64,000 bases of DNA, taken from contig WOAB01000606.1 in assembly GCA_027886185.1 (NCBI GenBank), forward strand, positions 2,666,001 to 2,730,000. The letters run 5' to 3'. Positions within the stretch are counted from its first letter, which is position 1. The number at the start of each line of letters is the position of its first letter. The DNA is from Rheum nobile (lineage: Eukaryota > Streptophyta > Magnoliopsida > Caryophyllales > Polygonaceae). Positions 42,159 to 53,690 of this stretch are shown piece after piece. The position numbers and the translations under genes were made by a program. The notes beneath the pieces were generated by a model. That model was not told the origin of the DNA, searched no databases, and saw nothing but the letters and a program-made list of their open reading frames with translations.

Positions 42159-43454
42159 CTAGGGATCGAGTGGCACGGTATCACCAGAATGGACCTCGTC
42201 TTCACCGACACTTTCGTCTAGAGATTCCTCTCCGACACCGGCCAACTGGAAAAGCTCCACACCAGGATTCCCCTTCGGAAACAAGGTATCCATGGTCTCA
42301 TTCTCCGCCTTCAAATCCCAGGTCTCCTTCTTGCCCTCTTCGAACTCCTCGATCATCTCGACATGCGGCTTCAACGCGTAGAAAGCGCCTACGTCGCCTG
42401 CGACCCGACCAGCTTCAATCCTAGCCTGCCTCACCTTCTCTTCGACACTCGATTGACTCTCGCTGAGCTCCCTCCGACAAACATCCAAGTCATCTTGGCA
42501 GCTCTTCAGCTCCCTAGTGAAGCGGCACTCAGCGTCCCTAAAACGGCTCTCGGCTCCTTCAACCTTGGTCTTCAAAGATGCCATGTTGGACTCTGACCTA
42601 ACAGCCTTGTTCTCGGCCTTAGCAACCATCTCTTTGACTCTAGAATACGCGCCTAAGAGAATCTGGAAAGTCTAGAAAAAGACAAGATCGAAAACAAATC
42701 AAAGACCAACCAGGTCGCGTGAAAAGAAAACATATAAATCGGAGACCCGACAAGACAATTTACCTTCCACGCAGAGCACCCCGCTTCGCCAATACAATCC
42801 AAGGGACAGACACCATCAACTTCAGACTTCAGAGTTGGGTCCTGAGCATGAAAGAGATCAGCAATCGATCGACCGACTGCGTCGATCTTCTCGACTCCAC
42901 GAGCAACCGCCTTCTTCTTCTTTGAATTATCCACAACCTTCACATCGCCAGAAGAAACACTTGCCTTCCTTTTCGAGCCAACTTTGGCTGGAAGCAACGA
43001 CTCCGTCGGCGTCGATTTACTCAACGAGGCCCTGGCCGCCGCTAGCCTTTGCTCTATCAGACCTTTCCCAAACACTCCTTTCAAACGGGCACTCGACCGA
43101 CCAGCCGGAGATGCTGACACGACAGACAAAACATAAGTCGCAAGCAGACGATTAAAAAATACATGAGTCAAACAAAAACTCACACTTGAACCGAGATGAC
43201 GAAACAGTCGAAATAACATCCTGGGTAGTGGGGGAGACCGACAACAGGTTGACGTTTGTGAATTTTCGCTCCGACGCGAGGATGCTAAGAATAATCTTTG
43301 TCAGACCTTCTGACTGAGTGTCCGCTTCCAACTCTTCAGCCTCAAAGACTACAAAAAAGAAGAGTTAAGCAAAGGGTTAAAACACATAAAAATAGGCAAA
43401 GAGAAGTCGAATACGTACTCTCAACTCACCACTCCGACAGCAGAAATGTCCCAT
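42159..43454 (-). CDS. Antisense gene of the Tat element, four predicted exons
   Basis: On the minus strand I predict exons 43454-43430 (first exon tentative), 43348-43184, 43113-42764 and 42671-42159. Junctions are GTG|GTGAGT..TTTTGTAG, AAGT|GTGAGT..GTGTCAG and AAG|GTAAAT..TTTCTAG. All keep the frame, giving about 350 residues. The protein has a basic patch (GSKRKASVSS, then DNSKKKKAV, a possible nuclear signal), a segment WK-TFQILLGAYSRVKEMVAK across the last junction, then a long coiled coil (KTKVEGAESRFRDAECRF) and an acidic tail. Antisense ORFs between integrase and 3' LTR are known in Tat elements such as Grande. Function is unknown. It is open although gag-pol is heavily broken. Confidence 0.65.
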
Positions 43455-43584
43455 CGTGCAGTGGGATTATTGCCATGTAGCCCTCGCCTGTCGCGCCTAG
43501 ATCGGAGGATGGAGATCATGTGGGATGAAAGTTGTTTGGACTCCATCTCATAGCTGCCATAAAGCCCAAAATAACTTGGGGCTA

Positions 43585-44239
43585 TTGTTGGGCCCAACTT
43601 ACTCCAAGGGGATCAGAACAAACGAATTGGGCCAAAGTCCAGACGAAGTCAAAGGCGAGAAGAAATTAGAAGGAAGCGACGGACACTCCTCAGACGCGTG
43701 GGATCCGACCAGCTCCGAAGATTTCGCCCAGGACATTAATGGCTTGATCAATGGCAACGGTAACGAAATTAAACACGAAGGTTACGATGGCATTCAAGAG
43801 CAAATCCCGAAGATCACGCATGGAATAAATAGAAGATATTACGAAGACAAATAGCGGACACAAGAGGAAGCTACCATAAATAGATCACGAAGAAACAATC
43901 GGTGACACACACGTCTACACACAGCATCCACTCACTTACCCTTCGAAAGGCTTACTAGCATATTCACTCTCGCTCAAGTCCCCTGGGATATTACCCGATC
44001 GTTGTCGGTCGAATCACCAAAAACGCTTGTCGAACAGGACTCGACCCCTTACTCTTTAAGGATAAGTTGTACTCTGATCCGATTCTATCATCAATTGATC
44101 AATAAATCATATTACTATTTTGCATCTATTCTTTACTTGGTTGATTGTCTATTTGGTTTGGATCGATTTCATATTATCCGATCGACTCGTTACCCTGTCT
44201 AAGGCGATTTAGGTCGACTGATCTTTTCGCCCCAAAACA
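43585..44239 (+). repeat. Tat 3' LTR, 655 bp
   Basis: Starts TGTTGGGCCCAAC after a PPT-like AACTTGGGGCTAT and ends CCCCAAAACA. It matches 18229-18882 with scattered substitutions. Confidence 0.9.
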
Positions 44240-45245
44240 GTGCCTATCAAAGTAAACCTCAAAAACCTAACTAATGTAGTAGGGTAAATAAGGATCGATC
44301 CCACAAGGAGGTAAGCAATCTTCCTAAGTGCAAAGGTTGTATACCAATAGTAACAAAAGGGGGGATTTTGGTTTGTAACAAGTAACAATGTAAATTAATG
44401 CAAAAGATGTAATCAATGGGTGAGAAATAACTTAGCCAGACAAATATCCACACTTCAGTTTGATTGGTTGGTCCTAGATTATCTCCAATGAATATTCTTG
44501 TCCCTGTTCTAAATTAATTACCAGTCCAACCAGTCCTGATAATCCTAACTATTAAACAATCAAGAAACTATCCAGATTCAATCTAACAGCAACAATAAGC
44601 TCAGGAATTAACTAGGATACATGCAATACTTAATAACCCGTCAGTACTCGACACGTAATCAATTCTCTTCACAATAAACTAGTCCAACCAGTCCTAGAAT
44701 ATCATGTTTGCTACTCTGAATTAAGGATGAACAATATTAATCTCAACAAGTTGACCAGATTAAGGGAACTAGCACTATAAATAATATCAATTTCAACTAG
44801 TTTGTCAGGCTAGGGAAACTAATACTAATAATACTAATCACAACAATTGATGAACTAGATCAACTAATAGAATTCAAAACCCTAATCCTGCAGTATGAAT
44901 AATACCAATAAAACTAGATGATCAGACTAGAGAAATCAGTAAAATTCAATGGGATGAAGCATAGAGAGAATTAATATAATCAAAGGAAAGGAAATAGAGT
45001 TATAATCTCACAACCAAATACAAACGAAAGCTTCAATCGTCGGACTAAGCAAAGGTTGCTTAGTTCTTCATAGTCTTGAAAGCATAAAAACTCTAAGGGA
45101 AAAACTAAAAGATAATGTGATAAAACGAAATTATGAAAAGGCTGCTAACTAATAGATGTAAAATAACCTAGCAAACCTAGTTTCCAAAAGATAGGAAATA
45201 ATATCCTAAAAGGAAATAAACGAAAATAAAAGAAATAATATAATA
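44240..45245 (-). mobile_element. Athila-like LTR fragment hosting the plus-strand Tat
   Basis: From 44241 the text CCTATCAAAG, AACCTAACTAATGTAGT and GGATCGATCCCACA parallels the LTR ends at 23490-23570 and 50930-51010. It runs to about 45245 and then breaks off before the part that would carry the array and the LTR start. Its left end was probably cut by the Tat insertion (see 18201-18228). Confidence 0.6.
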
Positions 45246-46639
45246 CACTATTAGTTGTATTATGTGAGGTATAAGCTTAGTGTTTGGGCTTGTGCTTGTT
45301 GTCTAGTGTTGTTGAGAAATCTTTTATGATATAGGTATGTATGTAATTCAGTGTTGTACATAATTGTCAAACATATAAGGAGAATATATATATATATATT
45401 ACTCTTATATTAGCCATCTTTGACTGCTGACATGAAGACTTCGACGCCGACTATTCTTCATATGTATATAAATACTCAGTTGGCTTTTATAATGCCATTA
45501 CTAGTAGAGTGAACATGTTGGGAATAATGTAGTTATAAAATAGAAAACGTAAAACACAGCATGTTGGATAACCAATCAGCATCATCATCAAACACTAAGA
45601 AAAGCTTCATAAATCAACATTCAAACTTGCCAAAACCCAAAACGCATATTAGGCCTGTTACAAAGGAGCCTCAACCTTGCTCCAATTCTGTGCAATAAAG
45701 CCATTCTTTGATATATATATATATATGTCCTAAATAGTCACGCTAATCCAAACATACAAAAAATTCCAACATGAACTCAAAAAGGGAAACTCTATCATGA
45801 ACTCAAAAAAGGAGTTTAGGTAGACGCCACCAAGTTTTGGAAAAATACATCAAAATGCATGGCTCTAAATCTAATGGTTACTTGGGCCAACTTATTATGT
45901 TTGGACGTCTGAATAGACGGAGGGACGACATGAGGATCATCACTTGTCCCAATGGCTAGAAGGGCTCACAAATCATCTTCATATGTCGACACATCCCGGT
46001 CAATAAATTCTCGTATCCTCCCAACAATTATATTCAGACGTTGTGACAGAAAATAATAAATAAACAATGATACAAAACAACACCATATCAAGAATACAAA
46101 ATTAACTTACCCGAGAAGAATCAACATGAGCGGGAGCTGGACGAGTATCCCGATGAGGCTGATGTTCGACATTATGACGCAAGTAAGGATGACTCTGGGG
46201 CCTAAACGAGTTTATGTATTCGTCATCCATGTCTCATGCATTTGTCACCATTTTAAGTCGTGACATATCATACAGATTCTCGTGACGCCTCGCCCAAACA
46301 TCGTGAATTTGAACTGGGCGAAAATCGGGGCCTAAACTCAAGTAAGGAAATTGTGAAACCCCGCTCCTTTTGCCTTTTATTTCTTGTGTTGGGCGCGTAA
46401 TTTGAACTGGGCAAAAATTCGGTGCCCTTAGTTTTGTTTTGAACCTTGTTACTCAAAAATAATGATATGTATTGTAGTATGTTTTAAAAAAGTCAGTATT
46501 TTTAAGTAGTTATATATGTTTCATTTAAAACTAGCTTAGTGCTTCATGTAAAACACAAAATTTAATTTTATTAATTATTTTGATAATACGACATTAAAAT
46601 TTACAAAATTTATTATTAAAATGTGCAATTTAAATATTA
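45246..46639. other. Unassigned region, possibly exons of a minus-strand gene
   Basis: AT-rich with two short TA runs (about 45388, 45713). On the minus strand a piece reading DDEYINSFRPQSHPYLRHNV then EHQPHRDTRPAPAHVDSSR ends at a good donor, GTAAGT, at about 46112, and a further open piece (RLNIIVGRIREFIDRDVSTY, about 46035-45960) could be the next exon. It may be a decayed gene downstream of the MULE. I do not recognise the family. Confidence 0.35.
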
Positions 46640-47436
46640 ATTAGTTTACAATAGTCTATGCTCCCCCCTTCATTTTGACGAGCATGAATAAAACGTGCAA
46701 TTCTTGTACTAATAGGAGCGTCCCATCCTTCTACACTTGAATGATGGTGCTCGTGCCAATTGTAGTGCACGGGGGGAATAGGACACCCAGGAAGCAATGA
46801 TATCTGCATACAATATAAAAAGAATTGTAAACTCAAAAGCACGTTATGTAACTTTCAGGAAAAAAAGTATGCAAATCTCAAAATTTAAAGGAGCGTGCTC
46901 ACGGGTACGAAATGATTCATGTTACCAGCTAGTGCCATAGCTAAGATCCGGGTTGGGGGACTTGCATTTGGTGAAAATGCAACCATCGATAGATATGTAC
47001 TGGGTTCGTGCCATGACAACACAACAACCGCGACCTGGTACACAGTGGAGAACACCAAAGCACAAATCGGCACTTCAAACCAATACTATTGTCCACAACC
47101 GGGTATCATGTAGTTGACATGATTGATAAGGTCTTCAACTAATCTGGGAGCAATTGCAGGAGCATAAATGTGGATGTGTCTAGTCAACTACATCACTAGC
47201 TCCTCTCGAACCCTTGCGTACTCATGCTATCCATAGCCCAACAAAAATGCAAGAGCACGATATCCACAATGTACATCTGTTGCTACGTCGACTACTCCTT
47301 GGATTGAAGACAGTGCAAACTCGTCAATGTTGAGATAGCCAAAGTTGAAACCGAGGTGAACGGTATTCCTCCTCACCTCTTCTTATTGTGTTCTCAATAC
47401 ACTGTCGACTTTTTCAGCCTCTGAACCTCGCCCTCT
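46640..47436 (-). pseudogene. OTU-like cysteine protease domain of the MULE gene
   Basis: The minus strand reads GVVDVATDVHCGYRALAFLL, with the Asp and Cys of an OTU active site, then CALVFSTVYQVAVVVLSWHE, LAMALAGNMNHFVPV (candidate catalytic His) and LLPGCPIPPVHYNWHEHHHS, EGWDAPISTRIARFI. This matches the OTU-like region that follows the transposase in plant MULEs. OTU proteins are deubiquitinase-type proteases; the role in MULEs is unclear. Stops at about 47380, 47232, 47191 and 47096 and an interruption near 46850 (perhaps an intron) show decay. Confidence 0.65.
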
Positions 47437-48332
47437 TCAACGTCCTGGAGAACCTCGTCCGCGTGATTCGGAAGACGACTTATTTCTCTTGGTTTCCCTT
47501 GCCTTCTCTTTCTCCCTTTCAACGTACTCAAACCTGCTTGGATCTCGGGTGGTTGATTTCTTTGGTCTCCCCTTCGGTACTATATTCGTCGGTTCCTTTA
47601 GTAAGGTCTGGCCCGGATTGACTGCATCTTGAGCCGCACAATGCACCTTCCATATAACGTCTTCATTCCATTCACACTTCTCAAGTTTTTTGAACCAGTT
47701 CTGAATGCCAATTTCTCCAATTGATTGGGAAACCGGATGATGGTCCTTATCCTCATCGTTAATGACCCGATTCCAGACCACTTGCCTCCAAAAAGAATGA
47801 ATTTGGTTTAACGCGATTGGGGTACGGTTTTGGATGGCAATAACAAATTCATGTAAACACGGGATCCCATAGCAGTCTCGTCGCCACTTATCACAACACT
47901 CTAACTCATATTTTCCAGACTTTGCAATGACGTAAATCTTGGATAACTTCTTCAAACACTCATTGGACACTTTGTTGATAAGGAGGGAAAACATCGGTTC
48001 ATCTTTTACAGACGTAAGAGTCATTTGACTTGCCTTCTCTGAATAACCCTTAATCTCGTGAATCTAATCATCAAGCATCAAATATGTGATAAACACTACC
48101 GTATCAAATCCTCCAACTATTGTCATCAAACACTTCTTCAACACCGCGTGGGCAGATTCAACCCTGACAATGTTATTTCCAAGTATAAGTATATTTGACC
48201 TAAAATTAATTGAAACAAACAACTTAGTATTTTTAAAACGCATTATGATACTTGTTTGTCGTTTGTGTGCCAAAATGATGAAATATATCAGTTCAAGCTC
48301 GGACAATAGCCTCCTTAAAGGGGGTTAGTATT
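47437..48332 (-). pseudogene. MULE transposase, C-terminal part with SWIM finger
   Basis: Continues the transposase after the solo LTR: LTPFKEAIVRA-stop-TDIFHHFGTQT, a 50-bp intron with donor near 48254 and acceptor TTTTAG near 48204, then LGNNIVRVESAHAVLKKCL, a stop at about 48064, and an open 195-codon stretch. This has the SWIM zinc finger (YELECCDKWRRDCYGIPCLH), NQIHSFWR, and a basic tail KGRPKKSTTRDPSRFEYV. The missing Trp of RAWTD is a TGA. The family is the FAR1/MuDR-type transposase that cuts and pastes Mutator-like elements. Confidence 0.8.
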
Positions 48333-50109
48333 GTGTCTGTAATAACCCTCAATTTTAGTAAGGGTACTTATGTAATTTACCCAACTCTATTTCTGATAAA
48401 GATTTTTTTGTATTTGTTTCATAATTCCAAAAATAGAAATGAAATGGAGATTCTTAAAATAAGTTGTACAACTTTAAAGTTGTGAATTAATTAAATTTAT
48501 TGTTAACATTATGTTGATTCTAAATCTAAATAAAACTTATAAACCTAGAATATTTAGATCAAGTTTAACAATTTTTGTTAAAGGATTTAAATATGGTTAA
48601 AGCCATAGGAATTATAACTTAAGTTTGTCTTAGCCTAAGTTAAGTCTATTTTAGCCTAAGTTAATTTTTCTAAATATTACTTTTGGGCTAAAATAATATT
48701 AGAAACATAGCATTATTAAAATAATTAAATTTGGGAAAGTTTGGAAAATTTTCGTAATTTTTCGGGAATTTTAAGGGGATTTTTACCAACTTGAAAAGTT
48801 GGGGCCAAGAGTGTAAATATGCCAAAAGTTGGCTGGGCACTGTTCATCTTCCCTCCCAAGTGCCCAGCCGAGCTCCCTTTGCCCATCCATGGAGGTTTTC
48901 GGTCAAATGCGGCATCGTTTTGGGCTCGTTTGGTTCGATTAATCCATGGGATTTTTAGAGGAGGATTAAACGCGCCAAATCTCGGTGGAATCGAAAGGAA
49001 ACAATTAAGGATAAGATCAAATTTTAACATTTAAGGTAAGAGTATAAACCGAAAACGAATTATGGTAAATTGGACAAATCGGGGCCAATCTGAGATCGTT
49101 TCCTTGCAAACTTTATATGGAAACGAATCTCTCTCTGAGACCTATCCAACCTCTATAAATAGGACATCATTCGTTGAGGTTTCGGCACCCAATTAAGTCC
49201 CCAAAGCTCAAGAATCCTAGTTCTTGGCCGCAACTGTTCATCGACGCAATTCGACGCATCACCACCATTAGTTGAGCCTTGGAGTCCTCTTCCAAATCCT
49301 TAAGCACCCGCCGCCTCCGCCGCCGTGAACGCCGGAAAACTGAGGGTGTGTCGCTCCGACGCCGGGTGGGTATTATTTCCGATTTTCGGTTCGGTTTTTT
49401 TATTTTATTTTATTATTATATGGTTTAATTAAGGTTAAATAAATTAATCTTAATTACTGAATAATAAGATGAAATTAATCTGATTTTTATAAAATTAAAA
49501 TTTAATTAATTAATTTTACTTTGGGTATTATCTTAGACTATGAATGGTTATAATATTAACTTTTCATCCGGATAATATTTTGGAGTAAAATTTCTGGACT
49601 CATAAATAGATTTTGATATTTATTTATTTATAAAGAGATTGTTTAGAATATATAATTAATTGATTTTTAATCGTATAGATAATTGTCCTACCGATTAAGC
49701 CTTGAAAATTGAATTATTTTGAGAATAATTAATTCAATTTAAATCTTGAGACATATACCCATCAAAGTTCAGTATTAAATAAATTATCTAATTATAATTT
49801 ATTTTTGTGTGATTTGGGTGTGTCTTGGATTTGCTTCTGGAACGGAAATAGAGCAGGGATTCGAGTTGCTACTCGAAAACAACCATCCCCGTGATACCGT
49901 TCATCTCTCCGTGATTCAAGGCAAGTGGTGGTTCTCTCTTGCATATTTATTCCATTTTTATCTTAATTGCCAATGAATCGGTTGTGCTATTAAGTTGGGA
50001 TAAATAATTATTTTCTTGTTTGTGAACCTGTGTGAATAAATGATGTGATTAATTGAACTTTATTATTAGGTTGTATAATATGCTAGCTACGACCCGTATA
50101 TATATATAC

Positions 50110-50250
50110 GCTCAGGTAAAACAACTCTTATGGTGAAACGAGTGTACAATTATGGAGCATCGGATTGAGAGTATTGGATGGTTGGATTTGGAGAGTATAA
50201 TAAGGGTGTATGGGGCGGTTTTCATGGGATAGAATATCCCTACTGATTTT
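50110..50250 (+). repeat. Left terminal inverted repeat
   Basis: Pairs with 56293-56403 and, beyond the solo LTR, with about 53745-53800. Shared blocks are AAAACAA(C/G)CTCTTAT, GAGCAT(C/T)GGATT and TTTT(C)ATGGGAT...ATCCCT. Confidence 0.65.
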
Positions 50251-50751
50251 CTAAATTTCTAAAAATTAAAAACCTCCAAAATAGGCAGTTAGAAGGAGAT
50301 TGGAGAGAGAAAACATAGATCCTCCAAAATAGGCAGTTATTCACCATCATCTTCCACGCAGAGCTTCTGTCCAGAAATTTCTAAACCGTTCTGCATATCG
50401 ACACGAAACATCTGCATATCGACACGAAAAATCTGCATATCGACACGAAAAAGATGAATATTGTTATATATAATTTGCATATATGTTAATCTTGTTCATG
50501 TTCCATCGTATATAATGCATCGACTGAATTGAAATACAATGTGTTAATATCAAAGCACATTATCTGAATATCGTTCAAGTATTATTGAATAACTGTTATT
50601 CGTGATCATGGACCATGGTCAATCGTATATATACTGATATTCAAAAACATTGAACAGACATGCACATTGTGGTAATTGATATTCCAATTTAAAACATACA
50701 AGTATATTCTACATATCACTGTACAAGAAGAAGGAGATTGGAGAGAGAAAA

Positions 50752-50917
50752 ATTGCATATCATACAAGTATATTCTGCATATCACTGTACAAAAAATGCA
50801 TATCCCATCCACACAAATGAATATCATATTTACGGTCAAGGAAATAATCCATAATTACAAATTGCATATCATACAAGTGTATTCTGCATATCACTGTACA
50901 ATAAATGCATATCCCAT
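50752..50917. repeat. 109-bp tandem repeat, left part
   Basis: Unit starts ATTGCATATCATACAAGT at 50752 and 50861. It is built around GCATATC words. The array is split by the solo LTR at 50918 and goes on at about 52370-52690. A related triple CTGCATATCGACACGAAA lies at 50391-50450. Confidence 0.85.
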
Positions 50918-52222
50918 TGACAAGGCCGGAAATCGGTGTCGTTATCCTGTCAAAGAAATCCTAATTCACTTACTAAAGAGTATAGCAAGCAAATCAAGGT
51001 CGATCCCACAGGGAGTTGGTTATCTGTATGCAATAACGTGTGACTAACAAGTAACAAGGGGGTTTTGGGGTAATTGCAGAGTAATAAAGATGCAAGTGTT
51101 AACAGAAGAAGAAATATGATGAGGAAAAGTATTCCACTAGACAAATATCCACACAGCAGATGAAATAGGTTGATCACTGAAAACTATTGTTCCAAGTTCT
51201 TTTTACAATCTTATAGTTGTTCCCACCCTGATCTTAAGTACTACCGATTCTCACAGTTGTCGATAGACTTATCACTATGCCAATGGTAAAATACCACCGA
51301 TTCTCACAGTTGTCGGTATACTTTACCACCAACAAAGCAATAGAAATACACACAAGGATATAGGATACATGCAAATAGAAAGACGTATTAATACTCGCAT
51401 GCAACTGATTCTCACTCACGATTGCATGCTCGGAACCCCTATACGCAACGATCGTGTTTGCCACTAGATAAGCACTCGGAACCCCTATATGCAAATCCTA
51501 GCACTATGGTAAATGTCGAAAAACCTAGTTAGCTACGCTAGAAGAATCAACATAAACCAATAGATAATATGCTCAAGAGAATTAATCCAACTTTATAAGA
51601 TATAGAACAAGGAATAGAAATCTCACAACCAAATCCTTGCAATGCTTCAATTGTCTAGCGAAACAAAGGTGTTTAGCTCTCCATTCGTTCAAACCCTAGA
51701 AGTGGAATGAATAAAAGAGAGGACCGAACTAACTCTCCTTACAAAAACTAGAAAAGGTTCTTAAATAGGTTTTAGAAAACTAACCTAGCAAATAAGGAAA
51801 GTAAATAATAACAATTATAAAGTCGAAAGTACTAAAAAGGAAATAAATCAACGCTGGCCGCGAGGCGTCGTCCTCCACCGCGGGGCGGTATAATTCACTG
51901 CGGGGCGGTGGCTTTCTGTATTGCCCCTTCTCTGAGATTCACCGCCGGGTCGCGGTGGCTCGTGGCGCGGGGCGGTAAGGGCCAGCTTCTTCAATCTTCT
52001 TCATCTGTTCTCCTGTACTACCAAGTAATGGTAGCCTTCCTCCATGAATTCTAGCAGATCTTCTCCTCCATCTTCCATCATCTCCACTAAGCTGTAAATC
52101 CTATGATATCTTCACTTCTCAACTATTCTTTTGGATTACAGACTTAGCCTAAATCTACGCCAAAACTCCATCTAAAACATGTCAATAATCACTAGTTAAG
52201 GTGCCTGAAATGGCACCTATCA
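50918..52222 (-). mobile_element. Athila-like solo LTR, 1305 bp
   Basis: Perfect TSD CCCAT at 50913-50917 and 52223-52227. Minus-strand ends are TGATAGGTGCC and CCGGCCTTGTCA. A CTATTTAAG box lies at about 51767. There is no internal region, so it is a solo LTR from LTR-LTR recombination. Confidence 0.9.
51857..51975. repeat. CCGC-N-GCGG array in the Athila-like solo LTR
   Basis: CCGCGGGGCGG (51878), CTGCGGGGCGG (51898), CCGCCGGGTCGCGG (51942) and GCGCGGGGCGG (51965). The motif nearest the TATTTAAG box (51767, minus) is 111 bp away. Confidence 0.8.
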
Positions 52223-52227
52223 CCCAT

Positions 52228-52700
52228 CCACATAATTGCATGGCCGGACTCAGTGAGATCTTCCTTGGTCGCGCCCGCGGCTTCCTTTCCGCGCTCGCGG
52301 CTTGTTATTCTCAGCTTCTGACGAGAATATCACTCAGCGAGATCTTCTTTGGCCGCGCCCGCGGCTTATTCTGCATATCAATATATAGAAAATGCATAAC
52401 TCATCCACACAAATGAATATCACAATCACAACCAATGAAATAATCTATCATAAAAAATTGCATATCATACAAGTATATTCTGCATATCAATTTATGAAAA
52501 ATGCATATCCCATCCACACAAATGAATATCATATTCACGGCCAAGGAAATAATCCATAATTACAAATTGCATATCATACAAGTATATTCTGCATATCACT
52601 GTATGGAAAATGCATATCACTTCCATACAATTGAATATCACATTCACGGCCAGAAACATAATCCAAAATCACAGAATGCATATCATACAACAGTTTCGCT
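52228..52700. repeat. TIR-element repeats, right part
   Basis: First two copies of a GAGATCTTC..GGTCGCGCCCGCGG block (52255 and 52338, about 82 bp apart) with a CCGCGCTCGCGG motif between them. Then 109-bp-type units with GCATATCATACAAGTATATT at about 52460 and 52567. Confidence 0.75.
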
Positions 52701-53039
52701 TGTTCATACACATTTAAACACATATTCCTCACACAAGATAATCAATCCAAGCACAATATTAGCACAAAATATCCAAAGCCAACTGAGGTGACCACCTTAA
52801 TTCAAAGTAAATCATAGTTAACCAAATATAACCAAGGTCACCCATCCCTGTCAAAGATATGTCAGGAAAGCCATAACTAATACCACCACAAGTACAATCT
52901 CAGATGGAAACCACAAGATCAGACACCAAATTGGGCAAATCAAACCAAACACAACAATTATACTGCCAATCCAATTCAAAAGATGAAGTAATTAATTTAG
53001 ACATGAGGAGTAAAGTGCATGCACCAATAGACCAATACA

Positions 53040-53690
53040 ATTCAAGTCGAGGACGTCTCCGAAGATTTGGGTGCGGCAGACAGTAGCAGACCGGTGGGGT
53101 CATTGGGTGCGGTGGCTCGCAAAGAGAGGCGGTGCATGCAGGTCGCGGGCGGGTCTAGAGGCGAACAGGGATGGTCCCGCGTTGTGGTTGCTCGGGTTCG
53201 CCGGATCTGTGGTGGGGTGATATTGGTGGTGGAGGTCGTCCAAGCGGTGCAAAGGTGTGGTCGGAGGGGTGGATCGTCGGCGGTATGGTACAGGGCTCGG
53301 TGGAGAACAGGGGTGGTGCGGTGGTGGTGGGTGAGATGGAGAAGAGGGGCGGTGTGGGATGTGGTTGGCAGTGGGTCTGGCGTGGACAGGGTCGAGGTCG
53401 ATCCGGGGCTGGTGCGGCTCGGTTGGTGGTTCGAGCGGAGGTTCAGCGGTGGCGAGACTAAGCAAAAGCAAAACAAGGGAATGTGGAAACCGAACCGCAA
53501 GTCCGCAACGCTTTGTAGTCCACCTCAGAGCATAAGTGCCGCCGGCGAGCCTTGGCCACCATGCTTCACAATGACTTCGGGAAGACGATTTAGGGGAGAC
53601 AAATTCCGGGAGAAGGCAACTTCGGGGAGAAGACGACTTCAAGCTTCACAAACGATCTTCAATGGAGGTGATTTTGGGGAGTAGATTTAG
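53040..53690. other. GC-rich, gene-like segment inside the TIR element
   Basis: A GC-rich island in AT-rich surroundings, open on both strands for 150-200 codons. The minus-strand reading is Ser/Thr/Pro/His-rich and the plus-strand one Gly/Arg/Val-rich, as expected from low-complexity sequence. It may be a captured host 5' region. The end has three GGGAGA-AG(A/G)..GACTTC-type repeats (53580-53640). No domain recognised. Confidence 0.4.

Larger units (their letters stand above)
18229..44239 (+). mobile_element. Tat-lineage retrotransposon carrying two nested insertions
   Basis: LTRs 18229-18882 and 43585-44239 start TGTTGGGCCCAAC and end CCCCAAAACA. Flanks GTGCA and GTGCC probably are the TSD with one mutation. 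Without the nested elements (23482-25574 and 26492-41264) it is about 9.1 kb. Order: gag, protease, RT, RNase H, second RNase H, integrase, spacer, antisense gene, 3' LTR. The second RNase H domain and the antisense gene are Tat hallmarks. Many stops and frameshifts in gag-pol make it long inactive, which fits its role as landing site for younger elements. Confidence 0.9.

Noticed and set aside
47388..47621. Plus-strand frame of 77 codons
   Set aside because: Opposite strand of the MULE transposase C-terminus.
50391..50450. Regular short repeats that could suggest a CRISPR array
   Set aside because: Direct tandem repeats with no unique spacers, in plant DNA; this is a minisatellite.
53067..53684. 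205-codon plus-strand frame as a real gene
   Set aside because: Gly/Arg/Val-rich low-complexity translation of a GC-rich island, with an equally long frame on the other strand; no domain.
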